Source: Ancylostoma caninum | Lineage: Eukaryota; Nematoda; Chromadorea; Rhabditida; Ancylostomatidae | Assembly: GCA_037903475.1 (NCBI GenBank) | Contig: JBAJFG010000136.1 | Span: 1,116,501 to 1,180,500, forward strand | Reading direction: 5' to 3' | Length of the DNA stretch: 64,000 bases | Shown here: positions 50,701-57,740 of the stretch, in pieces | How positions within the stretch are numbered: position 1 is the stretch's first letter | How the letters are laid out: every line of letters starts with the position of its first letter | The notes under the pieces: generated by a model | What the model saw: the letters and a program-made list of their open reading frames with translations, nothing else | Databases searched by the model: none | What the model was told of the DNA's origin: nothing | Program-made: the position numbers and the translations under genes

Positions 50701-52231
50701 AAAGTTCTTTAATTACCTTCACCCGCCCACTATTTGGGGTCAAGCGTGGAAAATTTAGTGATTTTTTGATTTCAGCACCGACAGTTTACATTTTGGAATA
50801 TTCTAAGCTGACGGGATGAGTTCGTTAGATGATCAAGAATAATTTCACGTGGAAACTATTCTGAGGGCTCAAAATATTCTCAACTGCAAAAATTAAGGGT
50901 TTTAATGTATGTCGTCAGTTTTCAGCTTATTGGAGTGTTGCAAAGTGTTGCCTTTCATTTTACAGCATGCCCAGTAAAGATGCAGCGAAACGCATAGGTT
51001 TCAATTGGGACCCCTTCCAACATTGGCTCAGAAATGTGCAGCAAATTTGACTACACTTCCAAATTTGTTTGAAATTCCCACAGATCAATTTGGTAACATT
51101 CTTATTTCTTAAATTCCATATGAGATAGTCTCGAGAGTATTGAGAGATCTGTATGCCCTACCGTTGTTGAATAGTTTTTCTTAAACGAAAACTTAGTGTT
51201 GGCTCATTTCTGCTAGCTTGGAAACGACCGAAAATCACAACTTTTGGAATTCAAGTGCCCAACTACGGTGTTTTTTTTTTGTTCACATACAATCTTGTCC
51301 CGCTAGACGTATATGGAATCACAACTCCTATCGTGCTATGGTGTTTCTACGTCATCATAACCATCTTGACCTTTTCTCAACTTCAGGTGTGAGCGTTCCC
51401 TCGCGCCTGCCCCATGGTTGCTGCGGATGGCTGGTCACGTTTATGCCTCATACTACAGTTCCAGGGGAGTTTGACCCTTCGGGGGGTCAGAGTCAACTGG
51501 AAGCTTAAAAAACAAAATCTCAAAAAATTGATTTTTCTTAACACATCATTCCTCATGAGTAATGGGTCTCTCTAAAGAAGATCATTTTTAGTCAAGTATA
51601 GGTAGATTGAATTATTTTATTGTGTTTGTAGCTGTCCCTCCTGCTCCGCATAACGCGAAAATCACATTGGAAGAAGGTTTTCCGTCTGAAGGCACCCTTT
51701 CATGGAATATGGTTTGGTTTAAATGTAACTTTAAAAGAAACTGTGCATGCTACAACGAACGATGTGCGAACAAGTGAGAGTAAATTTTGTTGTATTGCAT
51801 GTGCATCATTACTCCTCATTATAGGTTTCTGATCACAATCACTCGTTACATGCTCAAGTGGGATAAGAATGTTCACGATGCTATCACACAGAAGGAAACA
51901 GATTATTTTGAACTTGATAGTGAAGTGATAAATAAGACAGGAGACGAGGTGCGCACATCCCAGTTCACTCTTTTCGCCGCGCAGGAAAGATAAACAGAGG
52001 GACGAGTACTATTCATGAAGTACCACCTACAGCGAAAGTGCAGCAGCTTGGCAGACTGCCCTGATCCTCGGCTGCTGGAGTTCCTAATATTTTGCAAGAA
52101 AAGGAATCTGATCATTTAGTAATCGTGAGTATTCCAGAAAAGGTTTTACAAGTTTCCTGTAATGGCTGGATACTATAGGTTCGATATTGCCGCTTTCTTC
52201 CACCCAACATACATTTCATCTAACGAAACAG
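29702..52231 (+). CDS. secreted Cys-containing FN3-like modular protein (partial, continues right)
   Basis: Exons: 29702-29853, 41425-41603, 42038-42229, 51632-51773, 51825-51948, 52138-52231. Phases agree at every junction. Exon 1 encodes a signal peptide (MFLFRTVILLCALICVQ, cleavage about residue 24), then a first module with CTLSC. Later modules begin with typical FN3 leaders (PPPPVANF, PPAPHNAKI) and end with tyrosine-corner-like strands (AGYYRFDIAAFF). Each module carries an extra CxxxC-like pair after the B strand (ITCHRRC), unusual for FN3 and suggesting disulphide-stabilised, extracellular domains. The protein ends in phase 1, so it continues; 63709 fits. Weak points are the exon 3 acceptor (CCAAAAG) and the donors at 42230 and 51949, both of form GTGCG. 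The 11.6-kb intron 1 and 9.4-kb intron 3 are full of transposons. I do not recognise the family. Confidence 0.7.
30127..30340. mobile_element. 214-bp MITE in intron 1
   Basis: The ends GGGTAAAATGGAG and CTCCATTTTACCC are perfect inverse repeats. Inversion continues inward through a G-run/C-run and an ATATGATCTGTCCT / AGGACAGGTCATAT pair. Flanking TAGAGAAAA and TAGAAAAAA could be a one-mismatch 9-bp TSD, offset by one base on the left. Non-coding. Confidence 0.75.
30573..30606 (-). ncRNA. hammerhead-ribozyme-like motif, element B left repeat
   Basis: This is a minus-strand copy of the motif at 32775-32808, with the same stems, the same ACGT mini-stem III and the same G8-to-C change. Two copies in opposite orientation are what the inverted terminal repeats predict. 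Confidence 0.55.
30838..31260 (+). pseudogene. Penelope-like reverse transcriptase fragment (element B)
   Basis: Translation gives FRNVFYKQTRGLAMGS followed by YYGRYNDDIFIVGKS. These are the PLE RT block with the GLAMGS motif and the catalytic YxDD-type box (here YNDD). A following LTIEEPK-like block leads into the thumb. The segment between GLAMGS and YNDD is shortened, and the frame is broken by stops. RT domains A and B upstream are missing, so this is a dead fragment. Confidence 0.7.
31629..31800. repeat. tandem repeat, about 59-60-bp unit, about 3 copies
   Basis: Units start GTGC[AG]CCGGCGTCTAAAAGTG and contain ACGGGTCCAA[TC]GGTGTGATAAG. About three copies run from 31629 to 31800. The long minus-strand frame across it is a repeat artefact. 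It lies inside the insert that separates RT and endonuclease of element B. Confidence 0.8.
31889..31935 (+). repeat. 26-bp repeated terminus with hairpin (also 33278-33303)
   Basis: AGCCTGAGAGTCCGGCGTTA followed by GCCGGA is found identically at 31908-31933 and 33278-33303. Both are preceded by a CGAAGCGAGC-rich stretch. In the first copy GTCCGGC-GTTA-GCCGGAC forms a clean hairpin. This looks like the conserved end of a short interspersed element. Confidence 0.65.
32064..32420 (+). pseudogene. GIY-YIG endonuclease segment of PLE element B
   Basis: The frame contains a CNIC zinc-ligand-like pair, then VYKVVCETYQEFYIIGETAR, in which the YK..C and YIIGE blocks correspond to the GIY and YIG motifs. 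An RPLHCRIDEH helix follows. This order (CCHH-like linker, then GIY-YIG) is the C-terminal endonuclease of Penelope-like elements. The end of the domain is frameshifted. Confidence 0.75.
32775..32808 (+). ncRNA. hammerhead-ribozyme-like motif, element B right repeat (core G8 changed)
   Basis: Order: stem I GGC / core CTGAACA / one extra nt / stem II GAGCT-CA-AGCTC / GAA / four-base palindrome ACGT (minimal stem III) / A / stem I GCC. This is the layout of compact type-I hammerheads known from Penelope-like elements. The core reads CUGAACA rather than CUGANGA, so the catalytic G8 is a C and self-cleavage is doubtful. The same change is in the inverted copy at 30573-30606. Confidence 0.55.
33111..33152. 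repeat. long perfect hairpin
   Basis: Arms AACAGCTGTGCAAGCTT and AAGCTTGCACAGCTGTT are perfect 17-bp inverse repeats around a CATCGAC loop, and further pairing is possible outside. It lies between PLE element B and a foldback element. It is likely the heart of another small palindromic element. Confidence 0.8.
33529..34190. mobile_element. foldback element rich in ACTTGTCGACAAG
   Basis: It begins with ACTCAGAAC, the same terminus as the foldback at 56554-56830. It contains many copies and inversions of CTTGTCGACAA and CTTCCTTG[CT]CGACAA. Open frames in it (for example 33776-34072) are by-products of the repeated motif. The right boundary is approximate. Non-coding. Confidence 0.6.
34580..35335 (+). 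repeat. dispersed repeat, copy 1 (copy 2 at 44880-45360)
   Basis: Shared blocks in the same order include GAGCTTCGAGACA, AGGATGATCCAAGA, CTAACATATCA, CGTCCAATTTTT, TTGACTTCAGCTAG and, further right, GTTATCATTGAAGTTGAAACC. Several ACTTCCGCGGA motifs (a SacII-like palindrome CCGCGG) are scattered through both. No coding capacity is recognised. A non-autonomous element of unknown class. Confidence 0.65.
35581..35618 (-). ncRNA. hammerhead-ribozyme-like motif, PLE A minus copy
   Basis: On minus: GGT / CTGAAGA / A / AGCGC-TAA-GCGCC / GAA / AGCT / T / ACT. The core CUGAAGA is intact, and stem III is the 4-nt palindrome AGCU, usable only in trans or in a dimer, as known for PLE hammerheads. The closing pair of stem II is an A-C mismatch, and one extra A sits between core and stem II. 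Stem I is only about 3 bp. Activity uncertain. Confidence 0.55.
35837..36397 (-). pseudogene. GIY-YIG endonuclease of Penelope element A (minus copy)
   Basis: A 186-codon open frame holds a linker (LPVRLIFKPP), a Cys cluster CRYC, then GTVYLIKCSGCGQRYTGESG, the GIY (VYLIKC) and YIG-equivalent (YTGES) motifs. A helix with R and DEH and a distal LHRKIMRFE with the metal-binding Glu follow. This is the standard C-terminal nuclease of Penelope-like elements and the best-preserved domain of this copy. It is uncoupled from RT by in-frame stops between about 36400 and 36440. Confidence 0.85.
36442..36695 (-). pseudogene. Penelope-like RT, YIDD block and thumb (element A, minus copy)
   Basis: Beyond the nested MITEs the RT resumes with TNGTILCKRYIDDIFVIGSS, containing the catalytic YIDD. 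It continues through FTVEEPSGDGFLPFLNTKV and WHRKRSSKN. This matches the uninterrupted plus copy (39540-39780) almost residue for residue. The first part of the long frame covering it (36984-36700) is MITE sequence and not protein. Confidence 0.85.
36699..37018. mobile_element. 320-bp palindromic MITE nested in PLE RT (TAA TSD)
   Basis: Ends TGCCGCTATAGTCC and GGAGTATAGCGGC are inverse. Subterminal CTCGAG palindromes and multiple internal copies of CCAACATTGGCG/GGCGGCCGCC make it nearly self-complementary. Flanking TAA (36696-36698, 37019-37021) is the target duplication. The sister PLE copy at about 39540 carries the empty site. A 3-bp TWA target is typical of PIF/Harbinger-type elements. 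Confidence 0.85.
37051..37725. mobile_element. 675-bp MITE nested in PLE RT (TAA TSD)
   Basis: The left end GGGCTGGGCATACTTGCAGC is mirrored by ...GAAGTATGCTCAGGGCC at the right. Both TIRs continue with CGACG..GATTTGGTCGCC. TAA flanks both sides (37048-37050, 37726-37728). The about 30 bp between it and the 36699-37018 MITE is original PLE sequence, so these are two independent insertions. PIF/Harbinger-like by target. No transposase was seen inside. Confidence 0.85.
37726..38967 (-). pseudogene. Penelope-like RT, 5' part and core (element A, minus copy)
   Basis: The frame 38967-38398 gives about 190 residues of PLE RT N-terminal region ending in TVGDKES, the DKG-like motif. Coding then continues in a different frame (38432 leftwards) with the RT core: PTYYSLIKTHK, KTRPIISLCRGP, the motif-A box YVSYDAVSLNTNI and YAQKRGLAMGI. 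So there is one frameshift near 38400-38430. In motif A the usual LYTN is LNTN. The core is cut at 37725 by a MITE, and the reading frame is lost there. No full-length product is possible. Confidence 0.85.
39124..39368. mobile_element. MITE inserted in PLE RT (same family as 22051-22286)
   Basis: Left end GGGCAATTATACTGGATG, right end ...CTAGTATAAATTGCCC, about 245 bp. The insertion splits codons for the RT region LNHH/SREVSM. The minus PLE copy has the empty site (about 37885-37905). TA-containing flanks (CCATAA left, AATAGC right) leave the exact TSD unresolved. Non-coding. Confidence 0.85.
39389..39721 (+). pseudogene. Penelope-like RT fragment with YIDD (element A, plus copy)
   Basis: The frame contains LEVACNIFRFNNNF, RVLAMGI, ILCKRYIDDIFVIGSS and EEPSGDGFLPFLNTK, ending at an in-frame TGA. 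The palm and start of the thumb are continuous here, unlike in the minus copy. The 5' half of RT is only partly present (38968-39120), and the MITE separates the two parts. Confidence 0.85.
39863..40420 (+). pseudogene. decayed GIY-YIG region (element A, plus copy)
   Basis: The linker part (SEDDSIQHILFDNGYN, LPVRLIFKPPPAL) matches the minus copy well. The GIY-YIG domain itself is frameshifted: GTVYLIKC-equivalent sequence is split and a stop occurs at about 40199. Homology to the end of the nuclease continues to about 40420 in another frame. Confidence 0.8.
40643..40680 (+). ncRNA. hammerhead-ribozyme-like motif, PLE A plus copy
   Basis: Sister of 35581-35618. Here stem II is perfect (GGCGC-TAA-GCGCC), but the stem III palindrome is decayed to AGTT. 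The two copies therefore carry different damage around the same CTGAAGA...GAA architecture. Confidence 0.55.
40731..41424. other. intron 1 tail
   Basis: Unique-looking AT-rich sequence between the PLE block and exon 2 of the FN3-like gene. No gene or repeat recognised. It ends in the pyrimidine tract and acceptor at 41409-41424. Confidence 0.5.
42590..43973. repeat. segment bounded by an inverted 20-bp match, with internal palindromes
   Basis: GGCCGGTAGTAATCCACCCC at about 42591-42610 recurs inverted as GGGGTGGATTACTACCGGCC at about 43953-43974. AAAGTTGCCACCTT occurs in both halves. Inside lie two perfect palindromes: 42846-42867 (centre CTT|AAG, 22 bp) and 42932-42957 (centre CCCT|AGGG, 26 bp). 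This may be one about 1.4-kb foldback element or two facing copies of a smaller one. No coding sequence was recognised. Confidence 0.5.
42932..42957. repeat. 26-bp perfect palindrome
   Basis: TCGGACATGCCCT meets its exact inverse with no spacer. It can extrude as a cruciform. It is part of the 42.6-44.0 kb foldback region. Confidence 0.8.
44166..44201 (+). ncRNA. hammerhead-ribozyme-like motif, solo PLE remnant C
   Basis: GGCC / CTGACGA / A / GGCG-AAAC-CGCC / GAA / ACGT / T / GGCC. All elements are intact: the core matches CUGANGA, stem II is 4 bp, stem III is the palindrome ACGU, a U sits at the cleavage position, and stem I is 4 bp. The only departure is the extra A before stem II, shared with the other copies in the window. 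No RT or endonuclease is adjacent, so this is probably the solo terminal end of a third PLE family. It is the best candidate for an active ribozyme here. Confidence 0.6.
44317..44377. repeat. near-perfect hairpin of about 26-bp arms
   Basis: AAGAGGGGAAAATTCTAAATA and its inverse TATTTAGGATTTTCCCCTCTT flank a short loop, with one mismatch. The right arm overlaps the end of the BEL/Pao-like fragment. A tiny foldback. Confidence 0.8.
44356..44739 (-). pseudogene. BEL/Pao-type LTR retrotransposon fragment (protease region)
   Basis: The 127-codon frame contains RILVGLDYYHDLVIGNG followed by IPSELHIAKTVFGHTIYGRG. The pattern ILVGxDY..L..G....P....A..T.FG..I.G is typical of the aspartyl-protease/linker region of BEL/Pao polyproteins. 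Only this part is present. No RT, integrase or LTRs were found nearby. It lies antisense in intron 3 of the FN3-like gene. Confidence 0.65.
44880..45360 (+). repeat. dispersed repeat, copy 2 (copy 1 at 34580-35335)
   Basis: Collinear with the copy 10 kb upstream: GAGCTTCGAGACAGATAGGA, ACTAACATATCA, CGTCCAATTTTTATAGTG, GTTATCATTGAAATTGAAACC. A longer interior part present in copy 1 is missing here, so the copies differ by a deletion. Confidence 0.65.
45938..46860. mobile_element. foldback element with about 0.22-0.25-kb inverted arms
   Basis: The left arm (about 45938-46157) and right arm (about 46612-46860) are inverse copies carrying CACCACGGAACAAACGTCTG, GCAGCACGGCCACGGCGG and a GATGATTTATCGATTACTTC block. 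The right arm has an extra GC-rich insert (GGTGTTGCGCCGCGGCTG). The 0.45-kb spacer is unrelated and non-coding. Superfamily unknown. Confidence 0.75.
47236..47312. other. GC-rich run with small hairpin
   Basis: A CCCCGGGGGGAACC stretch and the hairpin ATCCGGGGC-ACA-GCCCCGGAT lie within an otherwise unrecognised open frame (47073-47483). No gene call is made. Confidence 0.4.
47530..48275. repeat. inverted cluster of AACTGCGCAAC motifs
   Basis: GCGCAGTTGTC occurs at about 47537 and 47675, and the inverse GACAACTGCGCAAC-like motif at about 47946, 48092 and 48255. So orientation flips near 47.8 kb. Around the flip, about 65-bp arms (47670-47735 and 47900-47965) pair, including CAGCTGACAACTGCGCAACT. 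Spacing between neighbours is roughly 140-165 bp. It may be a decayed foldback or satellite unit. Confidence 0.5.
48700..48930 (+). repeat. degenerate short-unit repeat with CCCCTCACGTG (also 58960-59135)
   Basis: Eight or so approximate copies of a 24-30-bp unit, [CG]TTC[CG]TCCCCTCACGTG, run head to tail. Many contain CACGTG or close variants. The same degenerate unit reappears at about 58960-59135. Long open frames across both are consequences of the repeat. Confidence 0.6.
49088..49870 (-). pseudogene. mariner/Tc1-like transposase, degraded
   Basis: Read on minus from about 49865, pieces in successive frames give an N-terminal helix-turn-helix (AESRDGVVEISRLSNIPDST), a second HTH-like block (IAKAIGIARESVQRTLKGD) and a C-terminal block (WPANSPVLNP...SMWGKPELIACAKTH). 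The last corresponds to the WPxxSPDLNPxDxxxW region around the third catalytic residue, but the Asp of PDLNP is lost. Several frameshifts and stops make it inactive. I could not identify its terminal repeats. Confidence 0.75.
49900..51630. other. intron 3 tail
   Basis: No gene recognised. The overlapping frames at 50110-50743 on minus have no domain I can name. GC-richer at 50100-50350. It ends at the TTTGTAG acceptor (51631) of exon 4 of the FN3-like gene. Confidence 0.4.
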
Positions 52232-53656
52232 GTATGATCATCTCATTCTGTTGTTTGGAGAACGTAGAAATGTCATGTTTTTTTTTTTCTCCGAAGACTG
52301 AGTGAGCTGAAAGCAGCAAGACATGTCAATCCTTATCCAATGAAAAAATAAACAGAACGAAGACGTTGCTGCAAGAGTAAAAAACTGCTACAGTTTGTGT
52401 ACTGGGAACAGTTATTTATTGCTTCGAATGCGAGAACGAAGCTGCGTGCTGAAACGATGTAAGTAGTACTAGTGTGTGACCGGAAAACCTGCTCCCTTCC
52501 CTTCCTCCCCTCATGACTTCTGTTCCATTTAACGTTGACATGTAATTACACCTCTCCTGCGAGGTGTAGGCCGGCGGTAACGCTTCAGATCTAATCTTTG
52601 TCTCTGCTCTGGTGGAGACTAAAGGAGCACCGCAGGACTACCTTGGCCAATGGAGGCACTGTTAAAACCGTGACCCACCCAGTGCAACGAGACGCAAGAC
52701 GAAATACACTGTGCATGGTATTCAGCCGCGATGTTTGTGTAAAAATCCTCCACGGCTCAGAATGTGCGTGAGCGTTATTGTTGAAATTACAGTCCAACCT
52801 TCTCATTTCATTTATCAATACATGTTCTATGCAGCAGTTCCCTGACGTATAGTGTGTCGGCTCAAGCCCAGATAAAGGAGGAGGGTTGATCCTCCTCCCC
52901 CAACGAATGAAAGAAGGTGTGTATTCGCATGGAAATCCCTCAGAAGTTCTCTAACCACGAAAATGACGGTCTGACCCGAATCCTGCACAGTCCTCCAATC
53001 GGACGCACTTAAACTACTGGGCATTAGATTATGAAAGGAATTCGGGACGAGGAAATACGGCGTAGGATACCATCGCATGATCAGAAAACGAAGGTTGAAA
53101 TGGTTTGGACATTGGTACAGAATGGAATACTCACGCTTGCCACATAAACACCTGTGGATTGTGGACTCTCGCAGAGAAGCTGGAAAACTATTACGGAGCA
53201 AGATCCTGTGACACCTACAGCAGCGACTCATGCTATGAAGGATAACTAAGCAATAGTGTGTTAGTTTCAAGGTGGCCTCCTTTGGCAAGGCTCACATTCC
53301 GTCCATATCGTTATCTCTGGCAAGCTTTACCTGCAGATCCATTATGGGCCGGCGGAGATTATAGGCTACTATTCACTTGGGATCATCAATAAAAATAAAA
53401 TAACCAGGCGAGAAATCAAGGAAGTCGATAAGCTTATAGATTTTATTGATTTTCCCAATACACCGACGGACGAGAACATGTCTTTTGGACTTTTAAAATA
53501 CGCCTAATACGAATGTGACAACATGTGATAGAATTTCATCGATTAAATGACATTATCGTTTCTCACCTCTGTACAGGGGAAAAAGTTTTATTGAGGTTAT
53601 TTAACATGGTGAGAAGCTAGTGGCCTACATCTCTATGTTCCCGCCTCTGCATAAGA
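52232..53656. other. intronic stretch with an unidentified repeat-like frame
   Basis: At 52950-53230 the plus strand gives MKGIRDEEIRRRI, then KTKVEMVWTLVQNGILTLAT, then stops. It has the feel of a decayed transposable-element ORF, but I cannot name it. The opposite-strand frame (52827-53288) is probably its shadow. Confidence 0.3.
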
Positions 53657-54000
53657 GCATCCCCAGACTTCGCCAGCAGTTGTGGCGATAGCTACGACAG
53701 CCGGCTGTCGTCGTGATCGCCACGAACGCCGGGTATCGCCACATGAATAGAGTGAATGAGGAGACTCCAGACTAAAGAGGGATAATAATCAAAGGGGCCT
53801 AGCAATAGATAGGCATCTTTTCCATTTTCGCTATCATCCTCAGCGCCAGTTCATTTTGGGCACATCCTTGAGAGTACGGGCGATGAGCTCCGTTTGGCAG
53901 CGATCCATGGCGATGTGGCAATCGATACGTATCACTTTCACGATTCTTATCTCTTATATCGCCGATTTATTTTTATTCAACTGGCGAAGTCTGGGGATAT
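53657..54000. mobile_element. about 340-bp MITE
   Basis: The left TIR ATCCCCAGACTTCGCCAG (53659-53676) is repeated exactly inverted at 53981-53998. Internal GTGGCGAT and GATCGCCAC motifs also pair. No coding capacity, and the TSD is not evident. Confidence 0.8.
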
Positions 54001-54070
54001 TCTAAGCTCGCACTAGTGATGCGTGATGATAAAAGTGACATGGCGGAAAAGAAACAACACTGGATCAGGG

Positions 54071-55256
54071 ATGACCATGACTATACCCTCAGGGGCAACA
54101 TACCACGAAGGTATCGTTAATGTCCTATGAAATTGTTTGGTTGTAAATCACAACTGTGAGTAGAATGGGAAGAATTGTCAGTTTCTTGCGGATATATCTC
54201 AAAAAGGGTCTTGATCACAACCCGTTCTTGTGAACATAGGGTGAATAACTCACCAGCTTGCGCATGTCACCTTTATAAAGGCGCAATGAATTCACATGAC
54301 GAGACCCATAAGTGTTGAAGAGCGCGGATTCACGAGAGAGAACGAGAAACAACCTCCCACTTTCGTGGATATACGGATCCCTCTCTTGGATATGAGCTAG
54401 AATTTCAAGCCCGGTTGTTTCCCTAGGTATTCCCATCAAGACATGACATGCTTACATATACTTCTCCATTATCTTCCTGTCTTTAAGTAGACCGCGAAAT
54501 TCTGCCATCTGCTATGATTACGAATGTGGTTCTCAAACGTGACCGCAATAAAATAATTGCTACGTGGATGATGCTCTCAAATTTGATAGATGCCGAACAT
54601 AACTATTTGGTATAGTGAGTTTATTTTTTCTTTTTGTTTGTTCGCTTCGTTCAAAAGTACCGACGTTCAACAACTTAAAGAAGTCATATTGAATCGCCTC
54701 TGAAGTGTTGACTCCTATTTAGTCGATAAACACTACAAAAGATGTTAAGTGATAGAATTTCATCCATTGTGAAGGACTTTGAATGGAGTTGCTCCTCTTT
54801 TTATAAATGCCAGGTTAGCTGTTCTGCTAAGGCCGACCCTCCAGAATACTCTGGAGGCTCGGTTTGCTCGCACATTTACATGAGGGGTAAAATGAGATAG
54901 ATTTTACAGCATACACATAGTAAGGTTTGGGGGTCGCGAGTTCTGTATTTTAGTATCTCATCCTCGAGATTCCTCCTGAGTCCTGAACTTTAATCAAAGG
55001 AAGTTTGAAAGAAGTCAGCACTGGGTAAGTTCAAGCTTTATTTGGAATAGAAGTTTTGCGACAAAAGCGAAATAGCAAATCGAAGAGGGATTTAGAAGAT
55101 ACCTGATCGTGAACGAGGAATATATAGAAAATACATTGAAAATGTAAAGAAAATAGAGTTAGTAAGATCATTACCGAGACATTGACGCCGGTCCATCCGG
55201 GGCCGAGCTGGGCTGGATTGAACTAAACTGTCCTTTTGTTGTCGGTCCTCCTTATA
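54071..55256. other. anonymous stretch
   Basis: No recognised gene. AT-rich with short frames. It ends at the TA target of the Tc1-like element. Confidence 0.4.
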
Positions 55257-56553
55257 CAGTGCGTTTCATAAATATAGACGCACCCCAGAAAACACTGGTA
55301 CACAGTTCCACGTAACTTTTTGGAGAAAACCACGAGTGCCAATAGAATCAGCGTGCCCAAAAACCCTTGTTCCCGTCGTTTCACTCAAATTTATGGAAAA
55401 AATAGATAGATCCAGCACTCCCCTCTCCTAGGGACCGTTTCACAAGTATAGACACACTTTCAGAAACCGATGATTTCACAGAGGGAACTTCTACGCACCA
55501 GCAGATTTGAAGCTGATAGGTCTCCGCGATTCTCAAGCAACTCAGAAAACATGGGTTGGCATAGATTTACCCATCCATTCCAGCATTCTATCAAAACAGC
55601 TCCTAGTACAGGCAATAGCATTTTCCGGTTTTGTTGTGCCGGAAGATGTTTGGTTCCGGCAATGAATGTCATCTGGTAGGATGCTTCACGGATGTTCGAT
55701 GTTGCTGGTATTAGAAGAGAGATAGTACCTTCAGTTAGGGCTTCTCAAAATGCTTATATGTTGAGCGACTGGTACAGGTCACGCCGGTTTTTCGATTTAA
55801 AGTGAGGTTTATCCTCCTGCGTGCTGCAAGAAAATGTTAGAATTGAACACCAAAAGGGTTTTTGTGATTTGAGGAATTCGATTATATAGAAATGGAAACA
55901 ATATCGAGGATGTCGTTATGAGAGGAAACATCACCAACTTCGACAGCGCTTACCTCCAAAGGTGCTCGTTCTCAGAGAGTCTGGCTATCCTTGTATGTCA
56001 TCCCGGTGGCGTGCATTCATTATAATACAGTCCAAATGAAGCTTTCATCATTATTGTAAAATCATTTAAACATAGCACGGGCTTTCAAAAGATCGAAAAC
56101 AATCAATTCGTCTTTTTGACATGGTCGTCACCACGTTCCTTCCGGGAAAAGGGAGCTGTAAAGCTTTTTGGAACGGGATAACCCCAGGTATGAGATGAAG
56201 TCAACAATGTGCAACGGTGTTGCAGCGGTTAAATACCTTTTTAATCCCTGCACTGAATGACGGAGCCGACACTACGGCTCAGACACCATTAATGCACATC
56301 ATGTGCTTCAAGTTCAGGCAGGGTAAGCGACGCCATCTTTGATGCGATGTCTTCTTTTGCATACCAAAATTCTTCCTTCGATTGTAGGACTCAGTATCTT
56401 ATACATGTTTGCAGGTAGACCCCAAAGAACCTCCCCTCTACCCGGAGATCCTGGGATTTCACCAGCCTACAGCATGTAAGTCATTAAGCTGCCCCAGCCT
56501 CGCTCCAAAACGTTGTGGTCCAAGATGAAATGCACATTTACGTTGTAGACGCT

Positions 56554-56830
56554 TACTCAGAACTCCAAAAAGAAGTTTCTGATCGCATCCGAAACTTGCT
56601 TTTCCAAAAGCTTGTCCACAAGTTGTTTTTACACTTCCTTGCCGACAAGCTGTTCGCCCGAAAAGCTTGTCGACAACCTGTTTTGAACAGCGAAGCAGTG
56701 CAAACAAGTTGTCGACAAGCTTTTCGGGCGAACAACTTGTCGGCAAGGAAGTGTGAAAACAACTTGTCGACAAGCTTTTGGAAAAGCAAGTTTCGGATGC
56801 GATCAGAAACTTGTTTTTGGGGTTCTGAGT
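56554..56830. mobile_element. 277-bp foldback MITE
   Basis: It runs from ACTCAGAAC to GTTCTGAGT and is almost fully self-complementary. Arms of over 100 bp contain GTTTCTGATCGCATCCGAAA, TTTCCAAAAGCTTGTC and CTTCCTTGCCGACAA. Same family as 33529-34190. It sits within the Tc1-like element. The antiparallel frames through it are artefacts. Confidence 0.85.
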
Positions 56831-57434
56831 ATTAGTTCTCATCAAAATATTGAGCCCACTTTTCCCCTGAAGATAAGATTTATTTGTACTAGCGCCCCTT
56901 CGGGACGCTAGAAAGTGGGGTGGGGCAGCCACTTGAAGTATGTGCAAAAGCACCACACATGCGAAATGCTTAGAAAATTAGCAAATAAGCAGATCTAATC
57001 ATTAACTAAGTTCAAATACAAAATCCTTCTTATGAGTTGCGCATATTCTACGGGCCTGTCTGCCTCGTCAGGCTTCGAGTCTTCTCGCGATCCTAGCCTT
57101 CCTTGCAATTTTTCAATCACGCACCTACATGTAAAGCTAATTTCCAATGCAGTGATACTACCTCCTTTTTTGTCACATTTCTTACATGCCTATGGACCCG
57201 TTATGAGCGGCCACTTTCAACTCTGCGCAGGAGTATCTTTCGCATGGCTTTAGTACTTGTGAACAACACAGTGTAACTAATGCTGTGCGAATAATCACCT
57301 GAAATGATTCAAGCTTCACTTCGCTGAGATTGTCCGACTGATGAGCTTCTGTTTCAATGTACAGGGAGGAAGAAGAGGTGGTCGACTAAGACACAAATGA
57401 GTGCGTAGAGTGCCCCTACTCTACCGGTAGACGT

Positions 57435-57740
57435 GTGCATCTTGGTGTTTTCCCCACTATTGGGCCATGGCGGGCCCATTCTCCATCCGTGGACACGTAT
57501 CCTAGCATTTCCCCCCTAATGGGAACCATGCGGATCCAATCTCCATCCATGGACACGTACCCTGGCATTTTCCTCACTATTGGATCACAGCGGACCCAAT
57601 CCCCATCCGTGGACTCGTTCCCTGGCATTTCCCCATTAATGGGCTTCTGCGGACCCAATCTCCATCGGTGGACCCGTATCCTGCCGTTTTCTCCACTATT
57701 GGGCCATCCTTTCTCGATCGGTGGACACACATCATGATGT
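57435..57740. repeat. minisatellite, about 60-bp unit, about 5 copies
   Basis: Units contain CCCAATC[TC]CCATC[CG]GTGGAC and CTGGCATTT[TC]CCC[AC]CTA[TA]TGG. About five head-to-tail copies run with roughly 10-20% divergence. Open frames on both strands simply translate the unit. It lies inside the Tc1-like element. Confidence 0.85.

Noticed and set aside
51787..51993. 68-codon frame ending at TAA 51993, as a terminal exon of the FN3-like gene
   Set aside because: Splicing at 51948 into 52138 keeps phase 0 and yields a proper FN3 last-strand sequence (AGYYRFDIAAFF), so the stop is most likely intronic. It is kept only as a possible truncated isoform.
56459..56956. 165-codon minus-strand frame
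   Set aside because: It runs through a near-perfect foldback, and the plus strand gives an equivalent frame. Symmetry artefact.
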